7,694 bases of DNA, taken from positions 1 through 7,694 of the forward strand of contig DBBT01000102.1 in the NCBI GenBank assembly GCA_002292345.1. The letters are read 5' to 3'. The translations under genes were made by a program, and so were the position numbers. This document shows positions 1 through 7,694 of this stretch, piece after piece. The DNA is from Opitutia bacterium UBA977 (GTDB taxonomy: Bacteria > Verrucomicrobiota > Verrucomicrobiia > Opitutales > Coraliomargaritaceae). A model generated the notes under the pieces. The model was not told the origin of the DNA. It was given only the letters and a program-made list of their open reading frames with translations, and ran no database searches. Each line of letters starts with the position of its first letter. Within the stretch, counting starts at the first letter, position 1.

Positions 1-13
1 GACGCTTAACCCA

Positions 14-36
14 GATTACTTGCTCAATGGGTAATC
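14..36. other. small inverted repeat at left edge
   Basis: GATTAC (14-19) and GTAATC (31-36) are perfect 6-bp complements around an 11-nt loop. ACCCA (9-13) and TGGGT (28-32) form an alternative, mutually exclusive pairing. A TAA at 7-9 could be the end of a plus-strand gene lying to the left, which would make this a 3'-end hairpin, but no upstream sequence is available to test that. No T-tract follows on either strand, so I do not call it a terminator. Confidence 0.3.
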
Positions 37-47
37 CTAAAAAGAGT

Positions 48-218
48 AGTTAGAAGATAGAAGTCAGAAGTTAGTCCCAGATGGTCAGTCTATTTACAAC
101 TGAGACGAACGTCGCCTTCCGAGCACAGCGACACTCAACCGAAGGGCGAAGCCAAATGGCGACTTTATCGCGTTTCTTAAGTCGCTGAATAAGAATACCT
201 AACTTCTATCTACTAACT
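48..218. repeat. composite inverted-repeat element (REP/MITE-like) upstream of the deaminase gene
   Basis: The outer arms are AGTTAGAAGATAGAAGTCAG (48-67) and the reverse complement of 199-218, AGTTAGTAGATAGAAGTTAG. They match at 18 of 20 positions and face inward. The left arm carries a further AGTTAG unit just inside (about 69-74). The interior holds four GTCGC/GCGAC cores: GTCGC at 111-115, GCGAC at 128-132, GCGAC at 159-163 and GTCGC at 181-185. They can form two neighbouring hairpins (111-115 with 128-132; 159-165 with 179-185, a perfect 7-bp stem with a 13-nt loop) or longer-range pairs (111-116 with 158-163; 127-132 with 181-186). There is no coding capacity. This resembles small dispersed palindromic or non-autonomous elements, but copy number elsewhere in the genome cannot be seen from one window. 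Confidence 0.5.
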
Positions 219-234
219 CCTTTCTCCTTTTAAT

Positions 235-1230
235 ATGCATCCTCCGCTCTTGCCTAAGACCGCTGAATTCATTCGTCGTCTTCCCAAAACTGAAACGCAC
301 TTACACATTGAAGGAGCGTTACCGCATCAACTGTTGCAGCAGCTTGACCTCGAGCAGTTTAGCGAGCCTCAGGCGTGTTGGGCGCAGGATTTTAAGTGGC
401 AGTGCTTTGAGGATTTTGAGCATCACTTGATCGAGCATGCGATGCACTGGTTCACCACGCCTGAGCGCTATTACGAAGCGGCGAAGGTGATTTTCGAGGG
501 GCAACTCGCGCATAATGTGCGTTACGTGGAGACCTCGTTTCATGCCGGCATGATTCAATTCATTGATATTCCGGGGCCGGAAATCTTGGCGGCGATTCGT
601 AGTGCGGTGCCTGCCGGGATGGAAGTACGGGTGTTCATGGGCATGGCGCGTAATTCTTACAATGAGGTATTGGCTCCAGTGCTGGAGGAATGTGTGCATT
701 GGGACGGTCTCGCGGGACTCGATCTACATGGAATCGAGTCTTTACCTTTGGAAGATTGGACACCCAAGCTATGGGCCAGGGCGCGGGATGCGGGCTTGGA
801 GATGAAGGCTCACGCCGGTGAATTTGGTCCAGCCTCCAATGTTCGTGAAGCGATTGAAGTGCTAGGCGTACGTCGTATACAGCATGGCGTGAGAGCGATC
901 GAGGACGATGCCGTGATGGATTTAGCAATTGAGAGTGGCACGACTTTTGATGTCTGCCCGATCAGTAACGTGAAACTTAATGTGGTGAAAGAACTGGAAG
1001 AGCACCCGATTCGTCAGTTAGTGGATCGTGGCCTCCGCTGCACGATTAGCACGGATGACCCCTTTTCCTTTGGTAACAATGTCGAAGATGAGTATGCGGC
1101 ATTGAGTGCTGGCCTAAATTTCAGCCATGTCGAGCTCGCGCAGATTGCCAAGAATGGCTTCGAAGTAGCGCTAGTGGATGAGGCGACACGTGCGCAATGG
1201 ATCGCCGAGGTGGATGCGTTGGTGGAGTAA
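235..1230 (+). CDS. adenosine/adenine deaminase-family metal-dependent aminohydrolase
   Basis: This 331-residue protein of the adenosine deaminase superfamily would hydrolytically deaminate an adenine-type base or nucleoside in the cytoplasm, serving purine salvage. The family's metal and catalytic residues appear in order: HLHIEG (H22, H24), KAHAGE (H193 ligand, E196 catalytic), QHG (H217) and STDDP (D274 ligand, D275). A GLDLHG segment (161-166) sits where deaminases have their substrate-loop glycine. Length is normal for the family. The first motif reads HIEG. Adenosine deaminases usually have HLDG, while adenine deaminases and some related enzymes have a glutamate, so the substrate is left open (adenosine, adenine, or 6-aminodeoxyfutalosine of menaquinone synthesis). 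The ATG at 235 is chosen because an in-frame TAA lies at 190-192 and the next methionine is past the first motif. No Shine-Dalgarno precedes it; the leader there is pyrimidine-rich. The gene is the only plus-strand one and converges on the metal-transporter gene. Confidence 0.85.
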   Translation: MHPPLLPKTAEFIRRLPKTETHLHIEGALPHQLLQQLDLEQFSEPQACWAQDFKWQCFEDFEHHLIEHAMHWFTTPERYYEAAKVIFEGQLAHNVRYVETSFHAGMIQFIDIPGPEILAAIRSAVPAGMEVRVFMGMARNSYNEVLAPVLEECVHWDGLAGLDLHGIESLPLEDWTPKLWARARDAGLEMKAHAGEFGPASNVREAIEVLGVRRIQHGVRAIEDDAVMDLAIESGTTFDVCPISNVKLNVVKELEEHPIRQLVDRGLRCTISTDDPFSFGNNVEDEYAALSAGLNFSHVELAQIAKNGFEVALVDEATRAQWIAEVDALVE

Positions 1231-1363
1231 CCCATCTCGTGCGCTGGTCTGGAGAGGCCATTTGTCTGCCTGTTTGAGCTGGTTAATGCCACTCAGAGTG
1301 AATCAGATTTCGATTCTTAATTGATCGATTAAGCGCATGGCTTACAGTGCTCTGGTTTAAGGA
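1231..1363. other. convergent intergenic gap with weak palindromes
   Basis: This gap lies between the ends of two converging genes. CTTAAT (1316-1321) and ATTAAG (1328-1333) form a perfect 6-bp AT-rich inverted repeat around TGATCG. GAATC (1300-1304) and GATTC (1311-1315) form a 5-bp one. TGGTTT (1353-1358) and AAACCA (1367-1372) pair with the transporter gene's stop codon in the loop. None is GC-rich or followed by a clear T-run, so a bidirectional terminator is possible but not demonstrated. Confidence 0.3.
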
Positions 1364-2344
1364 TTAAAACCACTTTAGCTTTTTGAAGAGCAGAATCTGC
1401 AATGAGATGATGCCTACGAGTATGGCGCAGAACAGGTAAAAGGCATTGCCGTTGTCTGAGCCAGGGATGCCGCCGACATTGATGCCGAGTAGGCCGGTTA
1501 GGAAGCCCAGAGGTAGAAAGATGGCTGCGATGACTGACAGCATATACATATTCTTATTCATCTTATCAGATAACGCATTTGTCAGTTCGTCTTTGATGAT
1601 CTGGGCGCGTTCACGCATCGTATCCAAGTCTTCGATATAACGGATTACGTGATCGAGCGACTCCTGTAAGTGACGCTTGTCCATCTGACTCAACCACGCT
1701 TGCTCGGAAGTGCGCAGATGCGCGATGACATCGCGCTGCGGAGCAATATAACGCCGATACATAATCGTCTCTTTGCGGATCGAGGTAATCTCAGCACGAT
1801 TCTCTGCATCAGGATCCTCCATGACTTGCTCTTCGGTAACATCCAAGCGATCATCCAAGTCTGAGAAAATAGGCTCCATTCGCTCAAACAGTCGTGCACT
1901 CAATGTGGTGATAAATTCACCGGAGGTTTTCGGTCCTCGGCCTGATTTTAAGCATTCGTAGATGTCAGTGATTGCTTTGAGAGGTCGACGTTGCAGCGTA
2001 ATGATTCGCGATTGATCGATCCAGATGCGAAGCGAAACCATGTCCTCTGGTTCTGCATTTTTATTGAGATTAATCCCGCGCAGAATTAGCAACATGCCTT
2101 GCTCGAATTCTAATATTCGGGGACGTGTTTCCTCTGCAAGCAACGCATCCAAAATGATTGGATCTAAATAACTCAGTTCCTGCTCCAACCATTCCCGACT
2201 CTCAGGGGCATTTACATCGAGGTGCACCCAAGCTAATGTATCTTCCGCTAGTATGCACTTCGTAATCGCATCGTCGGTCAATGCGACGCCTTGGCCAGTG
2301 TTGTCTATTTGATGTGCGAGTAGGATGCCTGGATTATGATTCAT
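1364..2344 (-). CDS. zntB: ZntB/CorA-family divalent-metal transporter
   Basis: This 326-residue inner-membrane transporter belongs to the CorA superfamily, whose members form pentameric funnels that move Mg2+, Co2+, Ni2+ or Zn2+. Residues 1 to about 265 form the cytoplasmic alpha/beta funnel, with long charged helices rich in E, D and R at about 140-260. Two membrane helices follow at the C-terminus, about 268-288 and 300-320, with a short basic tail ending KKLKWF. The selectivity-loop motif after the first helix reads GIN (287-289) followed by VGGIPG. CorA proper has GMN; GIN or GVN with the GGIPG continuation is typical of ZntB. ZntB of enterobacteria has been described both as a Zn2+ exporter and as a proton-coupled importer, so direction is not assigned. 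The ATG lies inside the end of the upstream channel gene (11-bp overlap) with no good Shine-Dalgarno, which suggests translational coupling. Substrate is inferred from the motif only. Confidence 0.85.
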   Translation of the reverse strand: MNHNPGILLAHQIDNTGQGVALTDDAITKCILAEDTLAWVHLDVNAPESREWLEQELSYLDPIILDALLAEETRPRILEFEQGMLLILRGINLNKNAEPEDMVSLRIWIDQSRIITLQRRPLKAITDIYECLKSGRGPKTSGEFITTLSARLFERMEPIFSDLDDRLDVTEEQVMEDPDAENRAEITSIRKETIMYRRYIAPQRDVIAHLRTSEQAWLSQMDKRHLQESLDHVIRYIEDLDTMRERAQIIKDELTNALSDKMNKNMYMLSVIAAIFLPLGFLTGLLGINVGGIPGSDNGNAFYLFCAILVGIISLQILLFKKLKWF

Positions 2345-3314
2345 GGTTTGAGGTAATACTTACGTCGGAGCTTTTCAGGTGTAGATCGCGCTGGGGAAAT
2401 GGAATCTCAATCTCATTTGCTTTAAATTTACGCCAGATTTCAAACATGACTTGGCTTTGCGTTTTCCAACGCCCTCCAGTGACATCTGCAATCCAAAGAT
2501 GAAGGATGAAATCAACCGAACTATCGCCAAAATTTCTTAAGTAACAAAAAGGTGCGGGGTCTGAAATGCAAAGTGGGTTCTCAGTTGCAGCTTCTAGAAT
2601 GAGGTCATGTGCTTTCTGAATATCTGATCCATACGCGACACCGATCGGTATTTCGATCCGTCCTTTAGTGTCACTGTAGGTCCAGTTGACCACTCGGTTG
2701 GTAATGAAATCTTCATTCGGAACCATCACTTCTTTACCATCAAAGGTCTCAATTACCGTGAAGCGTGCACTCGATCTGCGGATGAAGCCAGTCGTGCCAT
2801 CTCCCATCTCTACCAAGTCATCTTGCTCTACCGATTTTTCCATCAGTAATATAATTCCACTGATAAAATTAGACGCGATTTTTTGTAAGCCAAAACCTAA
2901 ACCTATGCCCAAGGCCCCGCTGAAAATTTTTAGTGTGGTGAGGTCAATACCAAGCATGTCCAACGCCAATAAGAACGAAATGAAGTAGATCGCGATTTGC
3001 GAAGCCTTCATCGCCAAAGCCCGATTTGCCGCACGCATTCGACTAAGCTGATTGATACGCACATCTACAAGGTCGGAGATAATGGCTGCGGACCAGAACA
3101 GCAGCACAAGTATCAATGTCGACTTTAAGATCCCATATAAACTGAACTCATGCTCGGCTATCTTGAACGATAGCATGTCGGTATCAGTATACGATTTGAT
3201 TACTTCAAAATAGCCGCTTGCTCCGAGTGCTACCACCATCGCGAGCAGAATGAACATCAACCATTTAGCCAAATGGGCTTTGGGCTTAATAATTTTGAGC
3301 CAGAATTGTTTCAT
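2334..3314 (-). CDS. MscS-family small-conductance mechanosensitive channel
   Basis: This 326-residue membrane channel would open under membrane tension to release ions and small osmolytes during hypo-osmotic shock. Hydrophobic helices are visible at about 17-36, 61-83 and 104-124. They are followed by the Gly/Ala-rich pore helix at about 128-160, containing SGALGIGLGFG (132-142) and then the QKIASNFISGIILL segment typical of MscS TM3. The beta domain follows (about 161-215, with FDGKEVMVPNEDFITNRVVNW-type sequence), then the alpha/beta vestibule, ending in the family signature IPFPQRDLHL (304-313). There is one more N-terminal helix than in E. coli MscS, a common variation. The ATG at 3314 has no strong ribosome site, and the gene begins 70 bp after the protease gene. 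Its last 11 bp overlap the metal-transporter gene. The ion specificity of MscS relatives cannot be read from sequence. Confidence 0.93.
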   Translation of the reverse strand: MKQFWLKIIKPKAHLAKWLMFILLAMVVALGASGYFEVIKSYTDTDMLSFKIAEHEFSLYGILKSTLILVLLFWSAAIISDLVDVRINQLSRMRAANRALAMKASQIAIYFISFLLALDMLGIDLTTLKIFSGALGIGLGFGLQKIASNFISGIILLMEKSVEQDDLVEMGDGTTGFIRRSSARFTVIETFDGKEVMVPNEDFITNRVVNWTYSDTKGRIEIPIGVAYGSDIQKAHDLILEAATENPLCISDPAPFCYLRNFGDSSVDFILHLWIADVTGGRWKTQSQVMFEIWRKFKANEIEIPFPQRDLHLKSSDVSITSNHES

Positions 3315-3384
3315 ACAAAGTGTCGATTGATTCTTAGATAAATATCTACTATGTCTTTAATGGTGCTCTCATTAATGCGCTTTT
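3315..3384 (-). promoter_or_regulatory. AT-rich 70-bp gap between protease and channel genes, possible internal promoter
   Basis: This is the only non-coding break inside the five-gene minus-strand run. It holds a perfect palindrome TAGATAAATATCTA (3335-3348; 6-bp arms, 2-bp centre), and AT-rich hexamers resembling a -10 element overlap it on the minus strand. I could not find a well-spaced matching -35. It may be an internal promoter or operator that lets the channel and transporter genes be expressed apart from the ligase module, or simply a spacer. Confidence 0.25.
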
Positions 3385-3828
3385 TCAAACAGACGAATCG
3401 ATTTGAACTGGCTTGATGGGCGTTACCCAATGATCGACCGAAGAATCTACCAGGAATGCGCCGCTTAATGTTTCGCGACCCAGCAGCATGCGATGAATCA
3501 TATTTTTGCGGCACACTAGATTAACTAATATTCGTTGCTCGACATGGCCCAAGCGTAAGGTTGTTTCCACAAAAATGCGATCGTGGCCGTGGCCCGCGCT
3601 ACTGCGGACGCGCTTGCGCAACTGTATCGGCTCTTCGAGTGTAAGAAGTCGCTTTTGTTTACGATCTAAGCGCACGGTGAAGCGCACGCGTTCGCCGGGT
3701 AACTCGATGATCTCGCCGCAATCAATTGCACTGCTCTTTGCGCCAGTGTCTGCTTTGGCACGTATGCGCAGGCCCCAGTCGGGCAATTCGACCCATTCGC
3801 GCCAGCCAATAGTTGTTTTCGATTTCAT
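3385..3828 (-). CDS. RimB-type retropepsin-like aspartic protease (annotated elsewhere as 'ATP-dependent zinc protease')
   Basis: This 147-residue cytoplasmic protein belongs to the Zn_protease/RimB family, which despite its name has a retropepsin fold and probably works as a dimer. Near the N-terminus it shows the catalytic aspartate motif ADTGAKSS (26-33, D27). The family's central stretch follows, KRVRSSAGHGHDR (72-84), then LRLG (91-94), and the hydrophobic MLLGRETL motif (114-121) before FLVDSS. In Pseudomonas, RimB works with RimK and is connected with control or trimming of RimK-added glutamate tails, so trimming of the neighbouring ligase's product is the natural inference. The start codon overlaps the deacylase stop as ATGA (3825-3828), indicating translational coupling. 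Length is that of the stand-alone family. No signal peptide or membrane segment is visible. Homology is clear; the actual substrate is unknown. Confidence 0.9.
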   Translation of the reverse strand: MKSKTTIGWREWVELPDWGLRIRAKADTGAKSSAIDCGEIIELPGERVRFTVRLDRKQKRLLTLEEPIQLRKRVRSSAGHGHDRIFVETTLRLGHVEQRILVNLVCRKNMIHRMLLGRETLSGAFLVDSSVDHWVTPIKPVQIDSSV

Positions 3829-4901
3829 GCGTCGTCTTCTAATTCAGTTACCGTTATGTTGGTTGCCAGCTGAGAGCGAATGTCCGTCTCAATCGTGCCT
3901 GCTTCCAGACCGTCAATGCTTGCCTCCATCTTGCGCTGCGAATGCTTCGTAATGTGCAACGCAATGTGCACGACTGGATCGCCGGGGCCCACTGCCGGCA
4001 TTGTGGTCATCCCCATCACGATACCATCGTGTGGACTGCGAATGACTTCTTTTTCCATACCTAGTAAACTCGTGCTGCTGGCCACTGCTTGACCTTTGAC
4101 GACTGCTTCGCCGGGAGCGACGTGGAAGTGCAGAAAGCCCCCTGTTTCGGAACGAATCCAACGTGTTTCCTTAACCACCACCTGATGAGGCGGTGCTTCG
4201 TAGGCATCGCTGTCGGTCATCTCTAGTTCGTGTAAGACATTGACGATACCGCGAGTTGTTAGGTCTTGGACCGCTGGTTCGACTTTCCATACTTCGCCAG
4301 CCTCGAGCACGATGGTCGGACAACCCGCTTTCACAGATTCCTTACGCAGCGAACAGTCAGGGCCAGTACCATTGACGATCACTTCGCAGCCGAAGGCTTT
4401 CGCGAGACGCTCGCAATCGGCATTGTCACAGTCGGCGCGCACGTTGGGGAAGTTTGTGCGTCGTACTGCTGCGGTATGTAAATCGACGATGTAATCGCAG
4501 CGAGCGACCACTTCGCTAAAGATCAGCTTCGCCAAGCGTGCGCTTAAGCTACCGGTACTGCTACCGGGGAAGCATCGGTTTAGATCACGCCGATCGGGGC
4601 TGTAGCGACTGTGCCGCTCAAAGCCCATGATGTTCAGCACCGGCACGAGTATTAATGCACCGCGCTTTAACTCAAAAGGTGGTTCTTGAATAATGCCACG
4701 AATGGCACCAGTTCCGTTGATCTCATCGCCATGCAGTGCGCCAGTAATTCCCAGTACGGGGCCAGGCTCGGCGGCCCGCCAAACCATCAGCGGTAGGTTG
4801 ATGTTGGCACCGCTAAAGCTCTTACCCACTTGGAGTTGTAAGCGCTTGCGTTGACCAAGGGCAATTTCCTGAGTGCCCCAAACTCCGACATCGAGGCTCA
4901 T
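3825..4901 (-). CDS. AstE/AspA-family zinc deacylase or carboxypeptidase
   Basis: This 358-residue protein belongs to the succinylglutamate desuccinylase/aspartoacylase family, zinc amidohydrolases related to M14 carboxypeptidases that cleave amide bonds next to acidic amino acids. The zinc ligands are visible as HGDE (H57, E60) and DLHT (H142). The substrate-carboxylate motif is DLNRCFPG (106-113). The catalytic glutamate is in VLEAGE (E200). After about residue 240 comes the family's C-terminal beta-rich, biotinyl-lipoyl-like barrel (about 246-318, RSETGGFLHFHVAPGEAV), then a polar acidic tail to 358. No AstA, AstB or AstD arginine-catabolism gene is nearby, so a true succinylglutamate desuccinylase role is unlikely. 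The position between a RimK-type ligase and a RimB-type protease, with ATGA overlaps on both sides, suggests it acts on the ligase product. It could be an eraser removing glutamate, or it could remove an N-acyl cap. Family is secure; specificity is inferred. Confidence 0.9.
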   Translation of the reverse strand: MSLDVGVWGTQEIALGQRKRLQLQVGKSFSGANINLPLMVWRAAEPGPVLGITGALHGDEINGTGAIRGIIQEPPFELKRGALILVPVLNIMGFERHSRYSPDRRDLNRCFPGSSTGSLSARLAKLIFSEVVARCDYIVDLHTAAVRRTNFPNVRADCDNADCERLAKAFGCEVIVNGTGPDCSLRKESVKAGCPTIVLEAGEVWKVEPAVQDLTTRGIVNVLHELEMTDSDAYEAPPHQVVVKETRWIRSETGGFLHFHVAPGEAVVKGQAVASSTSLLGMEKEVIRSPHDGIVMGMTTMPAVGPGDPVVHIALHITKHSQRKMEASIDGLEAGTIETDIRSQLATNITVTELEDDA

Positions 4902-6097
4902 GATGTGTGTCTTTCGGTAATTGGTGTAGTCGGCAGTGGCTTTAGCTTACGGCGCTTTTTTGGATGGTCGGGAATCAGCTCTTTCATGTGATCGGAGCGA
5001 CCATAGCAGAGCAGAGAGTCATCCGCTTCTAGCACGCGAGTTCCTTTTGGGTTTGAAATAACCGAACGCCCACGTCGCAACGTGAGCACCACTACATCTT
5101 GCTGCCGTAAGCCAGTCGCTTCGATTGTCATGCCAACGAATTTACTACTTTCGGGGATGTTGATGTCTGCGACGCCATAACCGCGGCTCACTGTGAGACG
5201 TTGGCGAATATCAATTTCAGGAAATTTTACTTGATCTGCGATGTAGTCGATCACCGCGCCAGCGATATCTAGGCCAGTGGCACACTCGATTCCTTCGAAG
5301 CCAGGTGACGAGTTAACTTCCATCACTTGCGGGCCCATAGCTCCTTCGAGCATGTCGACGCCACAGACGCGTAGGCCCATGATCTGAGCGGCCCGTACTG
5401 CCGCCTCTGCGTAAGCGGGATCTAGATCAATGGCTTCTGCTTTACCGCCTCGGTGGACATTACTGCGAAACTCCTGGCCCTGAGCGGTGCGACGAATCGC
5501 TGCGACCACCCGATCGCCGATGACAAATGCACGAACGTCCTTACCTTTACTTTCGGCAACGAATTTTTGCAGCAAGACTTGCTGGTTCGTGCTGTGTAAG
5601 GTCTCTACGATCGCTTTCGCGATTTCCGGCTTATCTGCGAGAATTACGCCAACACCTTGAGTGCCTTCAAGTAGTTTGATAATTACGGGCGCACCGCCGA
5701 CGCGTTCCAATGCTTCTTGCACGTCTCGCTTGTCGTGAACGTAAGCAGTCCGCGGGATGCCGATATCGTGGCGTGAGAGGATCTGTAAACTTCTTAACTT
5801 ATCACGTGAATTACTGATGCCAGCGGACGTGTTTGGAGTATAGATATCCATTTGCTCGAATTGGCGAACCACTGCGGTGCCATAGCGCGTCAGCGAGGTG
5901 CCGATTCGGGGTAGGATTGCGTCGGGCGTATCAATCTGCGAGCCACGATAATAAAGGTCTGGTTCGCCATGGGCGAGTTCGAGCGTCAACCGCGTGGTAT
6001 TTAGGACTTTAACGGAATGATTCCGTACTTTGGCTGCCTCAATCAGGCGCAGAGTGGAATAGCATTTAGGCGCGCAGGATAAAATTGATAGTTTCAC
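4898..6097 (-). CDS. rimK: RimK-type ATP-grasp amino-acid ligase with C-terminal RCK_C (TrkA_C) domain
   Basis: This 399-residue cytoplasmic ATP-grasp ligase belongs to the RimK family, which adds glutamate to the C-terminus of ribosomal protein S6 or makes poly-glutamate-type products. The pre-ATP-grasp domain covers about 1-95. ATP-binding and catalytic features follow: K100, VIIKLLEGTQGVGV (138-151, K141), the RSNVHRGG loop (211-218), GVDML (246-250, D248) and MEVNSSPG (259-266, E260, N262). RimK alone is about 300 residues. This protein continues with an RCK_C-like domain (about 303-376), recognisable from VADINIPESSKFVGMTI, a VVVLTLRRG strand and the closing VLEADDSLLCYGR. A basic tail KKRRKLK (380-386) ends the protein. 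RCK_C domains usually bind regulatory ligands in K+ transporters and channels. The start is GTG (6097), forced by an in-frame TGA two codons upstream; AAAGGA lies 13 nt away. It heads the tightly overlapped ligase-deacylase-protease set. S6 as substrate is not proven. Confidence 0.92.
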   Translation of the reverse strand: MKLSILSCAPKCYSTLRLIEAAKVRNHSVKVLNTTRLTLELAHGEPDLYYRGSQIDTPDAILPRIGTSLTRYGTAVVRQFEQMDIYTPNTSAGISNSRDKLRSLQILSRHDIGIPRTAYVHDKRDVQEALERVGGAPVIIKLLEGTQGVGVILADKPEIAKAIVETLHSTNQQVLLQKFVAESKGKDVRAFVIGDRVVAAIRRTAQGQEFRSNVHRGGKAEAIDLDPAYAEAAVRAAQIMGLRVCGVDMLEGAMGPQVMEVNSSPGFEGIECATGLDIAGAVIDYIADQVKFPEIDIRQRLTVSRGYGVADINIPESSKFVGMTIEATGLRQQDVVVLTLRRGRSVISNPKGTRVLEADDSLLCYGRSDHMKELIPDHPKKRRKLKPLPTTPITERHTS

Positions 6098-6110
6098 AGC
6101 TCAGATAGCA

Positions 6111-6116
6111 TCCTTT
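6111..6116 (-). promoter_or_regulatory. likely ribosome binding site of rimK
   Basis: AAAGGA on the minus strand is the only purine-rich Shine-Dalgarno-like site near the GTG start. The spacing of 13 nt from its 3' end to the GTG is longer than the usual 5-9. It adjoins an ATG (6111-6109) that opens a 5-codon out-of-frame ORF whose TGA (6096-6094) overlaps the GTG start as GTGA. Confidence 0.4.
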
Positions 6117-6188
6117 CTTTTTAGAAAGAAAAGCTAAATATGCGCTATTGGCTAGCTGGCCCTGAATTTAATTTTTACTTAGGAGCCA

Positions 6189-6240
6189 GGACATCCCTGT
6201 CCATCATCACTTGTACGAGAGGCGAATGAACGGGGCAGGG
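6189..6240 (-). repeat. mutually exclusive hairpin arms in the polA-rimK spacer
   Basis: On the minus strand CCCTGCCC (6240-6233) can pair with GGACAGGG (6202-6195) over 8 bp with one G-U. The same GGACA (6202-6198) can instead pair with TGTCC (6193-6189), giving a 5-bp hairpin with a GGGA loop. This is an attenuator-like geometry. No T-run follows the small hairpin, so it may alternatively be a dispersed palindromic repeat or chance. Confidence 0.35.
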
Positions 6241-6278
6241 GTATTTCGTCTTCTGTCGGTTGCCTTTGGCACTCGGCT

Positions 6279-7694
6279 TTAGTGCGCTTCCAGCCAGTTA
6301 TCGCCGAGGCCGATGTCAATCTCGATCGGGCACTTCAAGTCGAGAGCTTTTTTCATGCCTTCGGTGACGAGGGCGCGCACTGTGGTCTCTTCACTAGGGT
6401 CGAGGTCGAAGATCAATTCGTCATGCACCTGCAGCAGCATACGGGTATTGAGATTCTGCGCGACCAAGGCGTTTTGCACGTTCACCATCGCGATTTTAAT
6501 CATGTCGGCGGCGGTGCCTTGGATCGGCATGTTGATCGCATTGCGCTCAGCAGCGGCACGGATGGTGCCATTTCTGGAATTAATATCCTGCAGATAACGT
6601 CGTCGTCCAGTGATAGTTTCGACGTAGCCTGTGGCTTTGGCGCTGTCTTGCATGCGCGACATGTAGCCGGGGATGCCAGGGAACTGCGCGAAGTAGTTGT
6701 TGATGATCTCCTGCGCTTCGGTGCGCGAAACAGTGCCGAGGCGTTGGGCTAGGCCGAAGGCGGAAATACCGTAAGGGATCCCGAAGTTAACCATCTTGGC
6801 GGTGCTGCGTTGCTCGCGTGTGACTTCGTCGAGTCCGACATTAAAGATTTTCGCAGCGGTGGCGGCGTGAATGTCGCGGCCTTCGCGAAAGGCGTTGAGC
6901 AGGCCTGTATCTTCAGTCAGTGCAGCGAGGATACGTAGCTCGATTTGCGAGTAATCGGCTGACAGTAATTTCCAGCCTGGGCGAGCGATAAAGGCTTTGC
7001 GAATCTCCCGACCTTGCACACTGCGCACCGGAATGTTTTGCAGGTTGGGATCATTCGAGGAGAGACGCCCAGTCGAAGTTTGGACTTGGCCGTAGTTGGT
7101 ATGCACGCGACCGCTGACTGGATCGATTGAATTGGGCAATGAATCGATATAGGTGCTTTTGAGTTTGGTCAGTTGGCGGTATTCGAGAATGTTGGCGACG
7201 ATCGGGTGCTTTGGTGCGAGCGAGGAGAGCACTTGTTCGTTGGTCGCGTATTGACCGGTTTTGGTCTTCTTTGGTTTTTCGACCAGCTTGAGTTCGTCGA
7301 ATAAAATTTCACCGAGTTGTTTAGGGGAGTTGAGGTTGAACTCGCGTCCAGCGGCGGCGTTGATCGAGTCGCGCAGTGTTTCGATGTGGTCTTCGAGCGA
7401 CTTGCCGGTTTCAGCGAGTGTCGCTGGGTTCATCAAAATACCTTCACGCTCCATCACGACGAGCACGGGGAGCAGGGGAGTTTCGATTTCGTAAAAGACT
7501 TTGGCTTGGCCGCTCTCTTCAAGTTTCGCTTTAAATAGTTCCCATAGCTGCAACGTGACGTCGGCGTCTTCAATCGCGTAGTCCGCAAGGGCTTGGGGTT
7601 TGACCGAGGAGTAGTCGATGGGCTGCCCCTTCTTTACATCAGGCACGAGTTCGCTGAAACGAATCGTGGTGTATTGCAGGAAATCTTCCGACAG
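6279..7694 (-). CDS. polA: DNA polymerase I, C-terminal part (5' end outside window)
   Basis: At least 472 codons including the stop are visible; the reading frame is open through the right edge, so the GTG at 7646 is internal and not the start. The enzyme fills gaps and replaces primers during replication and repair. The fragment begins in the 3'-5' exonuclease domain, where Exo III is intact as YAIEDAD (Tyr at 7580-7578, Asp at 7568-7566), so proofreading is probably retained; Exo I and II lie outside. The polymerase domain follows with TSTGRLSSNDPNLQNIP, motif A DYSQIELR (from 6956, catalytic Asp first), motif B, the O-helix RSTAKMVNFGIPYG (about 6809-6768, with the Phe that disfavours dideoxynucleotides), and motif C QVHDEL (6431-6414, catalytic Asp at 6422-6420). 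It ends GDNWLEAH, as is normal for the family. The 5'-3' exonuclease domain cannot be assessed. The gene lies upstream of the ligase operon on the same strand, 181 bp away. Confidence 0.97.
   Translation of the reverse strand: MSEDFLQYTTIRFSELVPDVKKGQPIDYSSVKPQALADYAIEDADVTLQLWELFKAKLEESGQAKVFYEIETPLLPVLVVMEREGILMNPATLAETGKSLEDHIETLRDSINAAAGREFNLNSPKQLGEILFDELKLVEKPKKTKTGQYATNEQVLSSLAPKHPIVANILEYRQLTKLKSTYIDSLPNSIDPVSGRVHTNYGQVQTSTGRLSSNDPNLQNIPVRSVQGREIRKAFIARPGWKLLSADYSQIELRILAALTEDTGLLNAFREGRDIHAATAAKIFNVGLDEVTREQRSTAKMVNFGIPYGISAFGLAQRLGTVSRTEAQEIINNYFAQFPGIPGYMSRMQDSAKATGYVETITGRRRYLQDINSRNGTIRAAAERNAINMPIQGTAADMIKIAMVNVQNALVAQNLNTRMLLQVHDELIFDLDPSEETTVRALVTEGMKKALDLKCPIEIDIGLGDNWLEAH

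Larger units (their letters stand above)
6098..6278 (-). promoter_or_regulatory. polA-rimK intergenic region, likely holding the rimK promoter and leader
   Basis: This 181-bp spacer lies between the polA stop and the rimK GTG. On the minus strand it contains TGCCAAAGGCA (6271-6261; a 4-bp stem directly after the polA stop, with no T-tract) and the competing hairpins listed separately. An AT-rich stretch at about 6165-6180 and CATATTTA near 6142-6135 could include a -10. A perfect CTTTCT/AGAAAG stem with a 4-nt loop (6113-6128) overlaps the purine-rich AAAGGA ribosome site (6116-6111). No convincing -35/-10 pair or intrinsic terminator was found, so promoter position is not fixed. Confidence 0.4.

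Overview
The window looks like an ordinary chromosomal stretch of a Gram-negative-type bacterium with moderate GC. Six complete protein genes and one partial gene are supported. Weak Shine-Dalgarno sequences, an MscS/ZntB pair and a structured intergenic repeat would fit a marine lineage such as Verrucomicrobiota (Opitutae-like). That assignment is only an impression, because no rRNA or other phylogenetic marker is fully present. I saw no tRNA, rRNA, CRISPR array, transposase or phage gene.

Layout. Positions 1-234 are non-coding and dominated by a composite inverted-repeat element (48-218). It runs almost up to the start codon of the only plus-strand gene, an adenosine/adenine-deaminase-family aminohydrolase (235-1230). 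A 133 bp convergent gap follows. Everything else is on the minus strand and reads from right to left: the C-terminal two-thirds or so of DNA polymerase I (polA, entering from the right edge, stop at 6279); a 181 bp intergenic region with small and competing hairpins; then a run of five genes. These are a RimK-type ATP-grasp ligase with a C-terminal RCK_C/TrkA_C domain (4898-6097), an AstE/AspA-type zinc deacylase (3825-4901), a RimB-type retropepsin-like protease (3385-3828), an MscS-family mechanosensitive channel (2334-3314) and a ZntB/CorA-family divalent-metal transporter (1364-2344).

How they may work together. The ligase, deacylase and protease are joined by two 4-bp ATGA stop/start overlaps and so are probably co-translated. 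Chemically they form a write/trim/erase set for glutamate-like amide bonds, on a protein tail (ribosomal protein S6 is the classical RimK target) or on a small peptide-like metabolite. The channel and the metal transporter follow after 70 bp and overlap each other by 11 bp. The RCK_C domain on the ligase, normally a ligand sensor of K+ transport proteins, and the MscS channel downstream suggest a link between amino-acid ligation and ionic or osmotic state. That link is inference. The ligase-deacylase-protease association itself is, to my knowledge, a known comparative-genomics theme. The less ordinary parts are the RCK_C fusion and the attached ion-transport genes.
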